A DNA stretch of 59,124 nt from Anabaena subtropica FACHB-260 (GCF_014697105.1 NZ_JACJRF010000033.1:1-59124); one strand, 5' to 3'; numbered from the stretch's first letter, positions 1 through 9,327 are shown. Notes: generated from the letters alone by a model not told the origin. Program-made: numbers and translations.

Positions 1-90
1 CCTGAGCCTATTTTATTAAACCAGATTTTTGCCAAGCTTACTTCTTTAGGACGTATTCATCCCGTTTCTACGGGCGTTGAACCCTCGTAA
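1..90 (+). CDS. C-terminal end of an unidentified gene (partial, runs off left edge)
   Basis: An open frame runs from base 1 to a TAA at 88-90 and encodes 29 residues ending in ...RIHPVSTGVEPS. The composition looks like normal protein, and the frame ends about 50 bases before the convergent stop of the P-type ATPase gene. I do not recognise the family from this fragment. It may be the tail of a real gene starting outside the window, or a chance open frame. Confidence 0.35.
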   Translation, partial: PEPILLNQIFAKLTSLGRIHPVSTGVEPS

Positions 91-138
91 TTTGGCAAAG
101 GTATTGTTAAGAAAGACGTATTTTCAATCAGCCAGTCC

Positions 139-2064
139 TTATTTCAGCAACCGTAAACCACTCAGGGTAACTAACACTGTGGAACCTTCATGACCGATTA
201 CACCAATGGGTAAGTTGACATTGCCAAGAAAGTTACCAATTAACAATAGAGCAATAAATCCTAAGGCTATAACTATATTTTGCTTGACGATGCTTTGCGA
301 TCGCCTACCCAATTCCATAGCTGAGGCAATTTTCTCTAATTTATCTGCCATCAATACGATATCTGCGGTTTCCAGAGCCACATCACTACCAGCCACACCC
401 ATCGCAATACCTACAGAAGCTTGAGCTAGAGCAGGTGCATCATTAATACCATCCCCCACCATTGCCACTGTTTGATACTTTTGCTGCAAACTGCGAATCA
501 CATCTAATTTATCTTCAGGTAAGAGTTCGGCAAACACTTGGTCAATCCCCACCGTTTGCGCCACACTCTCAGCAGTGCGTTGATTATCCCCCGTAATCAT
601 CACAATTTGTTCTATGCCCAACTTCCGCAGCCGGACAATAGTTTCAGCTGCTTCTGCTCTTACCATATCTGCAATCGCAATTATACCCATTACCTCATAT
701 TCATCTTCCCTGCGCCTTCCCTGTGCTACCCAAACAACAGTTTTCCCCTGATTTTCCAAAGATGGCGCTACCTTGAGTAATTTCTCTGGTAACTTATTCA
801 CATACTGCTGGACAAAAGCTGCATTCCCCACAATTACTTGATGCTCATTGGCAATACCCACAATTCCCTGTCCTGGTATCGCTTGTACCTCACTTGCACG
901 TACCCATACCAAATCATTAGCCGCCTGAACAATAGCTTGAGCGATGGGATGTTCTGAAGATGATTCCAAACCTGCTGCTACTTTTAAAACATCTGCATCT
1001 GTATAATTACTAGCAGCAATTACCTGAGATACCCTGACTTGTCCTGTAGTCAGAGTACCAGTTTTATCGAAGGCGATCGCGCGGACTTTAGCAATCTTCT
1101 CCAACTGCGCCCCATTTTTAAATAAAATCCCTTGTCTTGCGCCATTGGCAATACCTGATAATAATGTAGGCATAATTGCCGCCATCAATGCACAAGGAGA
1201 AGCGACTACCAAAAAAGTTAAGGCACGGTAAATAGTTGTTTCCCAATTCCAACCCCAAATAAACGGCGGTAAAGTTGCCAATAATATCCCAGCAATCACA
1301 ATTACCCGTGCATATCCCCTCTCAAAACCTTCAATAAACTGTTGCGATGGAGGCGCTTCTGTTTGCGCTTGTTCTACTAAGCGAATTACACGCTGAATTA
1401 AACTGCTGGCGGCTGGTTTGTGTACCTTTAACTTCAGCGCCCCATAACCGTTGAGTGTCCCAGCAAATACTTCCTCACCTATCGTCTTTTCTATAGGTAA
1501 AGATTCACCCGTAATTGCGGCTTGATTAATAGTGCTGTAACCAGACACAATAATCCCATCAGTAGGAATCAACTCCCCGGGCTTAACAACAATCTCATCC
1601 CCTACTTGTAACTGACTAATGGGAATAGTTTCTTCACCACCTTGATTGACAACCCTGGCTGTATCTGGTGTCAAGCTCATCAAACTGCGGATACTTTTTT
1701 CAGTACGGCGCATGGCGTAACCTTCCAATGCACCACTGATAGCAAAGATGAGAATCAAAATTGCCCCATCAATAATTAAATAATATTCCCTACGCCATAA
1801 ACCCAAAGCTGCTGCACCAAGAGCTGCAACAATCATCAGCAAATCAACATCTAATTCTTTCTCCTGAATCAGCGTCGTCATTCCCTCACGGGCGCTTTCG
1901 TAACCACCAATCACATAAGCAGCAGGTAGTAGCAGCAACGCCAACCCCAACCAACCTAAATGTAAAGCGAACCATCCCAAAAATAACAACACTCCACAAA
2001 CCAGGGCGGCTAAGGTGTCAGTGTGTTCTTTGGTGAATTTGTGAAAACTTTGGGGGTAAAGCAT
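139..2064 (-). CDS. coaT: Heavy-metal P1B-type ATPase, cobalt-exporting CoaT type
   Basis: This is a 641-residue inner-membrane metal-export ATPase. The phosphorylated Asp is D333 in DKTGTLT, the TGES actuator motif lies near residue 190, and the hinge motif GDGINDAP lies near the C-terminus. The metal-binding helix carries SPC (S289-P290-C291) instead of CPC, typical of the cobalt (P1B-4) group. There is no N-terminal HMA domain with CxxC, which also fits CoaT rather than ZiaA or copper ATPases. The divergent neighbour is a MerR regulator with a precorrin-isomerase-like C-terminus, the arrangement known for coaT-coaR in Synechocystis. Cobalt specificity is inferred from motif plus neighbour; zinc or cadmium export remains possible. 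Confidence 0.85.
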   Translation of the reverse strand: MLYPQSFHKFTKEHTDTLAALVCGVLLFLGWFALHLGWLGLALLLLPAAYVIGGYESAREGMTTLIQEKELDVDLLMIVAALGAAALGLWRREYYLIIDGAILILIFAISGALEGYAMRRTEKSIRSLMSLTPDTARVVNQGGEETIPISQLQVGDEIVVKPGELIPTDGIIVSGYSTINQAAITGESLPIEKTIGEEVFAGTLNGYGALKLKVHKPAASSLIQRVIRLVEQAQTEAPPSQQFIEGFERGYARVIVIAGILLATLPPFIWGWNWETTIYRALTFLVVASPCALMAAIMPTLLSGIANGARQGILFKNGAQLEKIAKVRAIAFDKTGTLTTGQVRVSQVIAASNYTDADVLKVAAGLESSSEHPIAQAIVQAANDLVWVRASEVQAIPGQGIVGIANEHQVIVGNAAFVQQYVNKLPEKLLKVAPSLENQGKTVVWVAQGRRREDEYEVMGIIAIADMVRAEAAETIVRLRKLGIEQIVMITGDNQRTAESVAQTVGIDQVFAELLPEDKLDVIRSLQQKYQTVAMVGDGINDAPALAQASVGIAMGVAGSDVALETADIVLMADKLEKIASAMELGRRSQSIVKQNIVIALGFIALLLIGNFLGNVNLPIGVIGHEGSTVLVTLSGLRLLK

Positions 2065-2066
2065 AG

Positions 2067-2140
2067 AGTTGCATGAGTCAGGAATACTTTTAGCCTAAAC
2101 CTTGACATTGATGTTAATGTCAAGGTATTGACAGCAAAAA
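2067..2140 (-). promoter_or_regulatory. Candidate CoaR operator and stretched coaT promoter
   Basis: A perfect inverted repeat with 11-bp arms (2099-2109 and 2116-2126) and a 6-bp spacer lies just upstream of coaT. Read on the coaT strand, a TTGACA box sits inside the first arm and is followed about 20 bp later by TAGGCT. The overlong spacing with a dyad between the two boxes is the hallmark of MerR-family activated promoters. The site is inferred to bind the CoaR encoded divergently. The -10 box is a weak match. Confidence 0.75.
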
Positions 2141-2251
2141 TGGTGAAAGTAGTGATTACAGCAGAATTCTTATAAACTGCTAAATGATTTTTGATTGTTG
2201 TAACCTGCGAAACTCTGACTTTTCACGTTATGTGGAAAAGCTAACGTAAAA

Positions 2252-2370
2252 CCTAACCCCCTAACCCCCTTCCCTGCGAGGGAAGGGGGAAAAATTAAAG
2301 CCCCTCTCCTTGTAGGGGAAGCGCTGAGTGCAAAGCACACGCTACGCGAACGCTCTATGGGGAGGGGTTT
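2252..2370. repeat. Dispersed hairpin repeat with a nested small dispersed repeat
   Basis: The coaT-coaR spacer holds a perfect hairpin with 11-bp arms and a 3-base loop (2265-2289). It is followed by a second CCCCTCTCC / GGGGAGGGG pair (about 2301-2367) whose interior contains a sequence of the type ACGCTACGCGAACGC. Such compound elements are common in Nostoc-type intergenic DNA. It lies between the MerR-type operator and the coaR start, so it could affect coaR expression, but nothing here shows that. Confidence 0.6.
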
Positions 2371-2420
2371 TCCAGATCCCGTGAAAAGTCAGGCGAAACT
2401 CCACTGAGAAGAAAAATCTT

Positions 2421-3542
2421 ATGCTAAAGCGAATTTATTCCGGTTGCTTAACAATTAAAGAACTCACCCAAGCAGTGGGAGGCGGTATCACTCCCCGGAT
2501 GGTGCGCCATTACCATGAGCTTGGATTGTTACCCCAGCCTGAGCGATCGCCTAGCAATTACCGCCTTTACAATCAACAAGATGTGATCAGACTACAACGG
2601 ATTGTGGCCCTGAAAGAGCAAGGATTCCAACTCAACCACATCCGTAACATCTTGGAAGTAGAACTAGAAACAGATAACAATGCCAATTTCATGGCACAGT
2701 TACAGCAACAATATCGCTCAGTCATGCAGCAAATAGCCCAACTGCGACAAACAGCATCGGCGTTAGAAGGTTTATTAGGACGCGATCGCCATTGTCAAAT
2801 TATGCAGGCGGAAGTATTAGCACAACTTAAATTATTGGAAGTGGAAACCAAAGTTGGGTTAGGAGGGTTAGCAAGACTTTGGCATGGTTTAGATGCAGAA
2901 GTTCACACCCACCCAGAAGTATTTGCCGAATCTTTGCAACACATACTACCTGATTTATCCGAGCGATCAGAAATTGAACAACATCTAATCTCTCAGCTAG
3001 TTTTGGCTTGTGGTGATGTGAGTTTGGTATCTTTTATCAGGGTAAGCAAAGAAGCGATCGCTGTGAGTCGTCAAGCCCTGGCTTCAGCTTGCGAGATTGT
3101 CGTTGATATCCGCACCATTGCCACAGCCATAGACCAAACAAGATTAGTGCATCTAGGCTGTAAAGTCACCACCTTAATTAATAATCCCCACATCACCACA
3201 GCCATTGAAGCAGAAAAAGAATTTTGGCAGCATCAACAATGGCGGGAAACATTAGAAAAAGTGAGTGAGGGTTGCATAGTAGTCATTGGTTATGCTCCTT
3301 CAGTACTCTTAGAAGTCTGCACACTGATTAACCAGGAAAAAATCCAACCTTCACTGGTGATTGGAATGCCAATTGGTTTTAGTCATGCTCCCGCCGCCAA
3401 AAGACGATTAATGCAACAAACATCACCTTTCATTACAATTGAGGGGACTATAGGAGGTGGTTTGCTGGCTGCTACTGCACTGAATGCCTTGGTTGAGTCA
3501 TTGATTGAAAAGCCAAATTGTCATTGTTACTTAAATTTTTAG
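2421..3542 (+). CDS. coaR: CoaR-like cobalt-responsive MerR regulator with precorrin isomerase-like domain
   Basis: This 373-residue protein starts with a MerR helix-turn-helix (about residues 10-80, including ITPRMVRHYHELGLLPQPER), then a coiled linker (to about 125). A long C-terminal domain resembles CbiC/CobH precorrin-8X methylmutase, with segments such as VVDIRTIATAID and GMPIGFSHAPAAKRRL. The extreme C-terminus carries Cys-His-Cys (C367-H368-C369), the motif reported to be needed for cobalt sensing in Synechocystis CoaR. It is expected to activate the divergent coaT promoter and may read corrinoid precursors. Its stop codon overlaps the stop of the convergent phosphorylase gene by four bases. 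Confidence 0.87.
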   Translation: MLKRIYSGCLTIKELTQAVGGGITPRMVRHYHELGLLPQPERSPSNYRLYNQQDVIRLQRIVALKEQGFQLNHIRNILEVELETDNNANFMAQLQQQYRSVMQQIAQLRQTASALEGLLGRDRHCQIMQAEVLAQLKLLEVETKVGLGGLARLWHGLDAEVHTHPEVFAESLQHILPDLSERSEIEQHLISQLVLACGDVSLVSFIRVSKEAIAVSRQALASACEIVVDIRTIATAIDQTRLVHLGCKVTTLINNPHITTAIEAEKEFWQHQQWRETLEKVSEGCIVVIGYAPSVLLEVCTLINQEKIQPSLVIGMPIGFSHAPAAKRRLMQQTSPFITIEGTIGGGLLAATALNALVESLIEKPNCHCYLNF

Positions 3543-4240
3543 ACTTTAAATTTTTCCGAAAATAGTGATGTTGTCAATTGCTCAAGTACTTTTAGCCCCC
3601 GTAGAGAACCCCGAATTAGGCGAGTAGCGGCAATAGGTTGACGAAGAAAACTCAATGTTAGAGGTAAAGGTTGTAGAGAACCATCAACATTGATAGCTGC
3701 TGTGATGTCAGGGATATCATGACGACAATCATCGCTGACTACCCGCAGCATCGCCACTGTCGCACCAACTTTATTTAACAACTCTAGGGCAGCAAATCCC
3801 TCCATATCAACCACATCAGCCCCCAAAGTTTCACCTAGATAGCGTTTTTCCACAGCAGAGCAAACCACGCGATCGCTTGTCAATGATTTAACTAAATTCA
3901 GTGCTGGGTACTGAGTCTGAAGTGCTGAGTAGATTTTTGTAGTCAAAGAGCGATCGCACTCTTGCAATCTTTGCTGATAAATACAACTCTCATACAACAC
4001 AACATCACCTACACAATGGTCAGTTGTCAAACTGCCACACAAACCCATCACTAAAACTTTTGATTGTTGGGCATTTTGCCAGTGTTCCTGCTTTTGCCAT
4101 TGTTGCAAGTATGTTGTCAACGGCTTTACGCCTACTGGTATAGCCACAACCTTTGGTATCTTACCACTTATGCGGCGCAATCCACGACACACAGCCCCAT
4201 ATTCAGATCCCTGCGGTACAAAAATTGTGTCAATAATCAT
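3539..4240 (-). CDS. hpnG: HpnG-like hopanoid-associated nucleoside phosphorylase
   Basis: This 233-residue protein is of the purine nucleoside phosphorylase / MTA-SAH nucleosidase fold. Visible signatures are the GLCGSL glycine loop near residue 67 and the nucleoside-binding segment VVDMEGFAALE, followed by LRVVSDD. The tail (NVDGSLQPLPLTLSFLRQP...) matches my memory of HpnG proteins, which remove adenine from adenosylhopane. hpnA and hpnH lie just downstream on the other strand, which supports this reading. It is transcribed away from the RND-hpnA-hpnH operon and convergently with coaR. A general nucleoside phosphorylase role is the alternative. Confidence 0.68.
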   Translation of the reverse strand: MIIDTIFVPQGSEYGAVCRGLRRISGKIPKVVAIPVGVKPLTTYLQQWQKQEHWQNAQQSKVLVMGLCGSLTTDHCVGDVVLYESCIYQQRLQECDRSLTTKIYSALQTQYPALNLVKSLTSDRVVCSAVEKRYLGETLGADVVDMEGFAALELLNKVGATVAMLRVVSDDCRHDIPDITAAINVDGSLQPLPLTLSFLRQPIAATRLIRGSLRGLKVLEQLTTSLFSEKFKV

Positions 4241-4430
4241 CAGTCAGTTGTCATTTGCTAAGGGACTTCCAGAAAATAAAATATTCAATGGTTCAGAACA
4301 AATATTACTGTTAGATTTTCCTCCCCTGCACCCCTGCTCCCTGCCCCTCTGCCTCTTCTTTGACTCGCAAAGTTCCCTGGATTACTGTAGCATGACAATA
4401 ATTGTGTCTTCAGCATGATGATTTTCCAAG

Positions 4431-7148
4431 ATGGTAAAGCTAAATAGCTCAAAATCAGTACGGCAACGCTTCAACTTTTCCCGATGGGCAATTGAGTATT
4501 CGTGGCTGACTGTTAGTTTTTGGATTGCTGTAGCGGTAGCTGGTGCGCTGGCGTTCAGTTCTCTTAAGTATGCTTTGTTTCCAGACATTACCTTTCCGGT
4601 AGTAGTGGTAAATGCTACGGCTCCTCTGAAAACTGCGGTTGATACTGAAGCAAGGCTTACCATACCCATAGAAGAGCGTCTGCGTTCTGTGGCAGGTCTA
4701 GATAATCTCCGTTCATCTAGCTATCCTGGACAAGCTGCTGTGAGTTTGGCTTTTAGTGTAGGGACAAATCTGGAAACATCAACAAGCCAAGTAGAAACAG
4801 CACTTCAAGAATTAACTCTCCCTCAAGGGGCAAGTTACAAGATTATTCCCTTGAACCTGAACGAGTCAGCATCCGTGAGTTATGCCATTGAAAGTAATTC
4901 TCGGAATTTAGCAGATTTAACGAAATTAGCCCAAGACCAAATTACACCAGCGATCGCTCAATTACCAGGAGTCCTCAGAGTCTCACTTTTGGGCGCTCCT
5001 ACAGCATCACCGCCTCTGAGTCCAGCGAGTAGTAATAACAGTGCGGCTCTCGGTCAAGGCGCAGGTACACTAGTTAGGTTCAATGGTCGAGAAGCTCTGG
5101 CATTTCAGGTAATTAAACGAGGTAACGCCAACACCTTAGAAGTTGTCAGTCAAGTTGAGCAGGAAGTCCAGAAACTCCGCGCCAACCTCAAAGATGTCAC
5201 ACTTACCATAGCCGCAACTCAAGCCAAATATATCAACCAAGCCACACAATCAACTATCAATGCGCTGATGGAAGCCATTGTCTTGTCGATTGTGGTGATC
5301 TTTCCTTTCTTGTGGAATTGGCGAGCAACTTTCATCTCTGCCTTAGCTATTCCTACGTCTTTGTTGGCGACGTTTATTGTTATGGCTAGTTTTGGCTTTA
5401 ACTTAGAAACAATCACCTTGTTGGCTCTAGCCTTGGTCATTGGCAGCGTAATCGATGATGCCATCCTTGACGTAGAAAACATCACTCGCCACATCGAAGA
5501 AGGAGAAACCCCCCGCCAAGCCGCTTACTCAGCTACAGACGAAATTGGTTTAGCCGTCATCGCCACCACAGCCACATCTGTAGCAGTTTTCTTACCCATT
5601 GGTTTGATGGGTGGAGTCGTTGGGCAATTCTTCAAACCATTCGGAATCACCGTTTCGGCTGCTTACATAGCTTCTACTTTAGTCGCTCGTACCCTATCAC
5701 CAGTTTTAGCTACCTACTTTCTCAAACCTGTAACTGGAAATTCTCAACGTCGAAAAGACAACATCTGGGGAAAATTCACCAAATCATATAGAAACCTACT
5801 CAACTGGTCTCTAAACCATCGTAAGACAGTTATCGCATTAGCAATACTCAGTTTTATTGCAGGGATAGCATTAATACCATTCATCCCCAAAGGCTTTATT
5901 CCCAAATTAGATCGGGGTGAATTTAACATTACCTACACCGCACCTTTACCGCAAATCCCCCCCGATTTAGCAGCCTTACAGCTACAAGCAGCACAAGCAG
6001 CACAAGCAAACAATCTTTCTCCCTCCTCATCTTCCCCCACTCCCTCATTTCCCATCCCCAACCCCCTCAACGACTCTCTAGAAGTAGCCAAACAACTAGA
6101 AGATGTGGTGAGAAAATCCCCAGATGTGGAAACAGTATTTACTACAGTGGGTTCTCGTGAAGGCGAACCAAATAAAGGCACTCTCTACGTGCGCCTGAAA
6201 GACGATCGCCAAATCCAGACTGCGGAACTGCAAGACCAATTACGGGAAACTTTGCCCAATCTTCCTGGTGTGAATACCAGCGTAGAAGATATCCAATTTG
6301 TGGACACTGGTGGACAAAAACCCCTGCAAGTTGCCTTAAGTGGTAATGATTTACAAGCTCTCAACCAAGCCGCTAGGACAATCAAGGAGAGCATCGAGAA
6401 AATACCTGGATTTGCTGATGTGTCAATTACAGGTGAAACCAATACCCAAGAGCAGGTTTTACAAATTGAACGGCTCAACAATCAACGGGTAGCTTATATC
6501 AGTGCTAACTTAGGACAGGAATTGTCTTTAGGTAATGCTACTGATAAGATAGTAGAGGAAGCAAGAAAAATTTTACCTGCTGATATCACTTTAGAGTTGG
6601 GAGGAGATTCTGCTCGTCAAAGTGAAGTCTTTGGTAGTTTTGTGTCTACTTTGTTGCTGTCAGCCCTTTGTATCGTTGCAGTCCTAATTTTATTATTCAA
6701 AAGTTGGATAGACCCGGTAATTATCGGGGTTTCTTTACCCCTGTCAATTGTCGGTGCAATGCTGGCGTTACTTTTTACCAAGAGTGACTTTGGCATGATC
6801 TCGTTGATTGGTTTCGTCTTCCTGCTGGGATTGGCAAATAAGAATGCCATTGTCCTGGTAGATTACATTAACCAACTCCGTAAAGCTGGATTAACCCGCA
6901 CAGAAGCAATTCTCAAAGCCGGGCCAGTCCGTCTGCGCCCAATCATGATGACCACCATTTCTACAATTATCGGGATGCTACCCATCGCCTTAGGTTTAGG
7001 TGCAGGTTCAGAATTGCGATCGCCTATGGCTGTAGCGATCGCCGGGGGGCTAGTAACTTCCACAATCCTCAGCTTAATTGTGATACCCGTGGTTTACTCC
7101 TTCTTAGATGACTGGTTTCCCCGATTTGCCCGCAAGGAGGACAATTAA
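4431..7148 (+). CDS. RND-family efflux permease (AcrB/HAE1-like), first gene of hpnA-hpnH operon
   Basis: This 905-residue inner-membrane transporter has the duplicated RND layout: an N-terminal TM, a periplasmic domain, a TM bundle with the paired acidic residues D342-D343, a second periplasmic domain, then the second bundle with K804 in NKNAIVLVDY. These are the residues that carry the proton relay in AcrB. It is about 130 residues shorter than AcrB. A Ser/Pro-rich insert (LSPSSSSPTPSFPIPNP) sits at the start of the second periplasmic region. No membrane-fusion or outer-membrane partner is encoded nearby. The stop overlaps the hpnA start (TAATG), so the genes are translationally coupled. 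The substrate is unknown; a hopanoid-related role is inferred from context. Confidence 0.88.
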   Translation: MVKLNSSKSVRQRFNFSRWAIEYSWLTVSFWIAVAVAGALAFSSLKYALFPDITFPVVVVNATAPLKTAVDTEARLTIPIEERLRSVAGLDNLRSSSYPGQAAVSLAFSVGTNLETSTSQVETALQELTLPQGASYKIIPLNLNESASVSYAIESNSRNLADLTKLAQDQITPAIAQLPGVLRVSLLGAPTASPPLSPASSNNSAALGQGAGTLVRFNGREALAFQVIKRGNANTLEVVSQVEQEVQKLRANLKDVTLTIAATQAKYINQATQSTINALMEAIVLSIVVIFPFLWNWRATFISALAIPTSLLATFIVMASFGFNLETITLLALALVIGSVIDDAILDVENITRHIEEGETPRQAAYSATDEIGLAVIATTATSVAVFLPIGLMGGVVGQFFKPFGITVSAAYIASTLVARTLSPVLATYFLKPVTGNSQRRKDNIWGKFTKSYRNLLNWSLNHRKTVIALAILSFIAGIALIPFIPKGFIPKLDRGEFNITYTAPLPQIPPDLAALQLQAAQAAQANNLSPSSSSPTPSFPIPNPLNDSLEVAKQLEDVVRKSPDVETVFTTVGSREGEPNKGTLYVRLKDDRQIQTAELQDQLRETLPNLPGVNTSVEDIQFVDTGGQKPLQVALSGNDLQALNQAARTIKESIEKIPGFADVSITGETNTQEQVLQIERLNNQRVAYISANLGQELSLGNATDKIVEEARKILPADITLELGGDSARQSEVFGSFVSTLLLSALCIVAVLILLFKSWIDPVIIGVSLPLSIVGAMLALLFTKSDFGMISLIGFVFLLGLANKNAIVLVDYINQLRKAGLTRTEAILKAGPVRLRPIMMTTISTIIGMLPIALGLGAGSELRSPMAVAIAGGLVTSTILSLIVIPVVYSFLDDWFPRFARKEDN

Positions 7149-8134
7149 TGCGGGTCTTTGTCACAGGGGCTACTGGTTTTGTTGGTGCTAATTTAGTCCG
7201 GTTGTTACTGCAACAAGGATACACAGTTAAAACCTTAGTTCGTCCTCACAGCAACTTGGGTAACTTACACGGTTTGGATGTGGAGATTGTCGAAGGCGAT
7301 TTCCAAAATCCATACCTTTGGAAACAAATGGCTGATTGTCGCTACCTATTCCATGTAGCAGCCCAATATTCCCTATGGCAAAAAGACCGCGATTTACTCT
7401 ATCAAAACAACGTCCTTGGCACTTTTCAGATGTTAGATGCAGCCCAAAAAGCTGGAATTGAACGCACCGTTTACACAAGTTCTGTAGCAGCCATTGGGGT
7501 AAATCCCTCTGGTGGCGTGGTGGATGAAACTTATCAAAGTCCTGTAGATAAGCTAATTGGACATTATAAAAAATCCAAGTTTTTAGCAGAACAAGAAGCT
7601 ATACAAGCCGCAGCCAAAGGACAAGATGTAGTCATAGTCAACCCCAGCACCCCCATCGGCCCTTGGGACATCAAACCCACACCCACCGGCGATATTATTC
7701 TCCGCTTCTTGCGGCGACAAATGCCCGCTTACGTCAACACAGGATTGAATTTAATCGATGTACGGGATGTAGCTTGGGGACATTTACTAGCTTTAGAAAA
7801 AGGAAAAAGTGGCGATCGCTATATTCTAGGACATCAAAACATCAGCCTCAAGCAATTACTTGAGCAACTCGCCGAAATCACAGGTTTATCAGCACCCCAA
7901 TGGATAGTCCCTGGCTGGCTACCCCTAAGTGTCGCCTGGATTGAAGAAAACATCCTCGCACCAATCGGAAAGCAGCCTTCAGTACCCATAGATGGTGTCC
8001 GCATGGCACAGCAAACCATGTACTACGATGCCTCAAAAGCAGTCAAAGAATTAGGTTTGCCCCAATCTCCGATAAATACTGCCCTGAAAGATGCAGTGAA
8101 TTGGTTTGTTTCTCAGGGTTATGTGAGGTGCTGA
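7148..8134 (+). CDS. hpnA: Hopanoid-associated sugar epimerase HpnA
   Basis: This is a 328-residue extended short-chain dehydrogenase. The NAD-binding motif TGATGFVG is at residues 6-13, and the catalytic Tyr-Lys pair is Y140 and K144. Overall it reads like HpnA, which is thought to act on the sugar-derived part of the hopanoid side chain; its exact reaction is not settled. A strong AGGAGG site lies inside the end of the RND gene, and the start overlaps the RND stop by one base. hpnH follows about 50 bases later, so the three genes probably form one transcript. A related NAD(P)-dependent reductase is the main alternative. Confidence 0.83.
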   Translation: MRVFVTGATGFVGANLVRLLLQQGYTVKTLVRPHSNLGNLHGLDVEIVEGDFQNPYLWKQMADCRYLFHVAAQYSLWQKDRDLLYQNNVLGTFQMLDAAQKAGIERTVYTSSVAAIGVNPSGGVVDETYQSPVDKLIGHYKKSKFLAEQEAIQAAAKGQDVVIVNPSTPIGPWDIKPTPTGDIILRFLRRQMPAYVNTGLNLIDVRDVAWGHLLALEKGKSGDRYILGHQNISLKQLLEQLAEITGLSAPQWIVPGWLPLSVAWIEENILAPIGKQPSVPIDGVRMAQQTMYYDASKAVKELGLPQSPINTALKDAVNWFVSQGYVRC

Positions 8135-8184
8135 GTGTTGACTGTTGACCAACGATCAATCAAAAATGAGGAGTGATAGGAACA

Positions 8185-9201
8185 ATGGCGGTTAATTTAC
8201 AACAAGCGATCGATATTGGTAAGTATTTAGTTACGCAACGTTTTTTAGGACGCAAACGTTTTCCCTTGGTATTGATGCTAGAACCACTTTTTCGCTGTAA
8301 CTTAGCGTGTTCTGGTTGTGGAAAAATTCAGCATCCGACAGAGATATTGAAGCAAAATTTGACTCCCCAACAGTGCTTCGCCGCAGTAGATGAGTGTGGC
8401 GCACCAGTGGTTTCTATTCCTGGGGGAGAACCCCTGCTGCATCCCCAGATTGACGAGATTGTCAAGGGTTTAGTCGAACGGAAAAAATATGTTTACTTAT
8501 GTACCAATGGTTTGTTATTAGAAAAAAACCTAGATAAATTTCAACCATCACCTTATTTGACTTTTAGCGTCCATTTAGATGGGTTGCGGGAATGGCACGA
8601 TAAATGTGTAGACAGGCAAGGGGTATTTGATATTGCGGTGAAAGCCATCAAAGCTGCTAAAGCTAAAGGGTTTCGCGTCACCACCAACACCACTATTTTT
8701 GAGGGTTGCGATCCCAAAGAAATGCAAGAGTTTTTCGACTTCTTGGAAACCCTCAAGACAGATGGCATGATGATCTCTCCTGGTTATGGTTACGACTGGG
8801 CCCCAGATCAAGACCATTTCCTCAAACGAGAGCAAACACGCGCCCTGTTTCGGGAAATCCTCACCCCCTACAAAACTGGCAAGAAAAACTGGAACTTCAA
8901 CCACAATCCTTTATTCCTAGATTTTCTAGTAGGTGAGAAAGATTATGAATGCACACCTTGGGGTAGCCCTAGTTATAGTGTTCTTGGTTGGCAAAAACCT
9001 TGTTATCTCTTAAATGAAGGACATTACACCAGCTTCAAACAATTGCTAGAAGAAACAGACTGGAGCAAATATGGTCGTGCTAGTGGTAATCCTAAGTGTG
9101 CCGATTGCATGGTTCACTGCGGCTATGAACCCACAGCCGCAATGGACGCTATGCAGCCACAAAATATTAGCCGTTCTTTGGGGAGTGTTTTTGGTAGATA
9201 G
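8185..9201 (+). CDS. hpnH: Adenosyl-hopene transferase HpnH (radical SAM)
   Basis: HpnH joins the 5'-deoxyadenosyl group to diploptene, the first step of hopanoid side-chain extension. The [4Fe-4S] motif CX3CX2C is C38, C42 and C45 counted from ATG 8185, followed by the SPIRASM-like tail cysteines CADCMVHC near the C-terminus. A GTG at 8173 would add four residues. I prefer ATG 8185 because AGGAG at 8169-8173 lies at usable distance and MAVNLQQ is the usual family beginning. It ends the RND-hpnA-hpnH operon. The squalene-hopene cyclase gene is not in the window. Confidence 0.9.
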   Translation: MAVNLQQAIDIGKYLVTQRFLGRKRFPLVLMLEPLFRCNLACSGCGKIQHPTEILKQNLTPQQCFAAVDECGAPVVSIPGGEPLLHPQIDEIVKGLVERKKYVYLCTNGLLLEKNLDKFQPSPYLTFSVHLDGLREWHDKCVDRQGVFDIAVKAIKAAKAKGFRVTTNTTIFEGCDPKEMQEFFDFLETLKTDGMMISPGYGYDWAPDQDHFLKREQTRALFREILTPYKTGKKNWNFNHNPLFLDFLVGEKDYECTPWGSPSYSVLGWQKPCYLLNEGHYTSFKQLLEETDWSKYGRASGNPKCADCMVHCGYEPTAAMDAMQPQNISRSLGSVFGR

Positions 9202-9212
9202 GATGGGAGAGG

Positions 9213-9296
9213 ATTCGTTTCGTAGTAAGAAGGACTTTAGTCCTTTTTTGTTCGTGGAGCGTCTCAAAGAGAGAACTAAAGTTCTCACTACAAACC
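9213..9296. repeat. Palindromic MITE-like repeat, copy 1
   Basis: This 84-bp unit begins TTCGTTTCGTAGTAAG and ends CTCACTACAAACC. It contains two small hairpins, AGGACT/AGTCCT and GAGAACT/AGTTCTC, and its ends are imperfect inverted repeats. A second copy lies 30 bases downstream in the same orientation. It follows hpnH directly and may act as a terminator or processing site for that operon. Confidence 0.75.
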
Positions 9297-9327
9297 AGGC
9301 TAATTGTAGCAATGTAAAGATAGTAGT

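Noticed and set aside
2252-2370. Hairpins in the coaT-coaR spacer as a cobalamin riboswitch
   Set aside because: No B12-box (GCCACTG-type) is visible, and the hairpins match dispersed repeats found elsewhere in the window.
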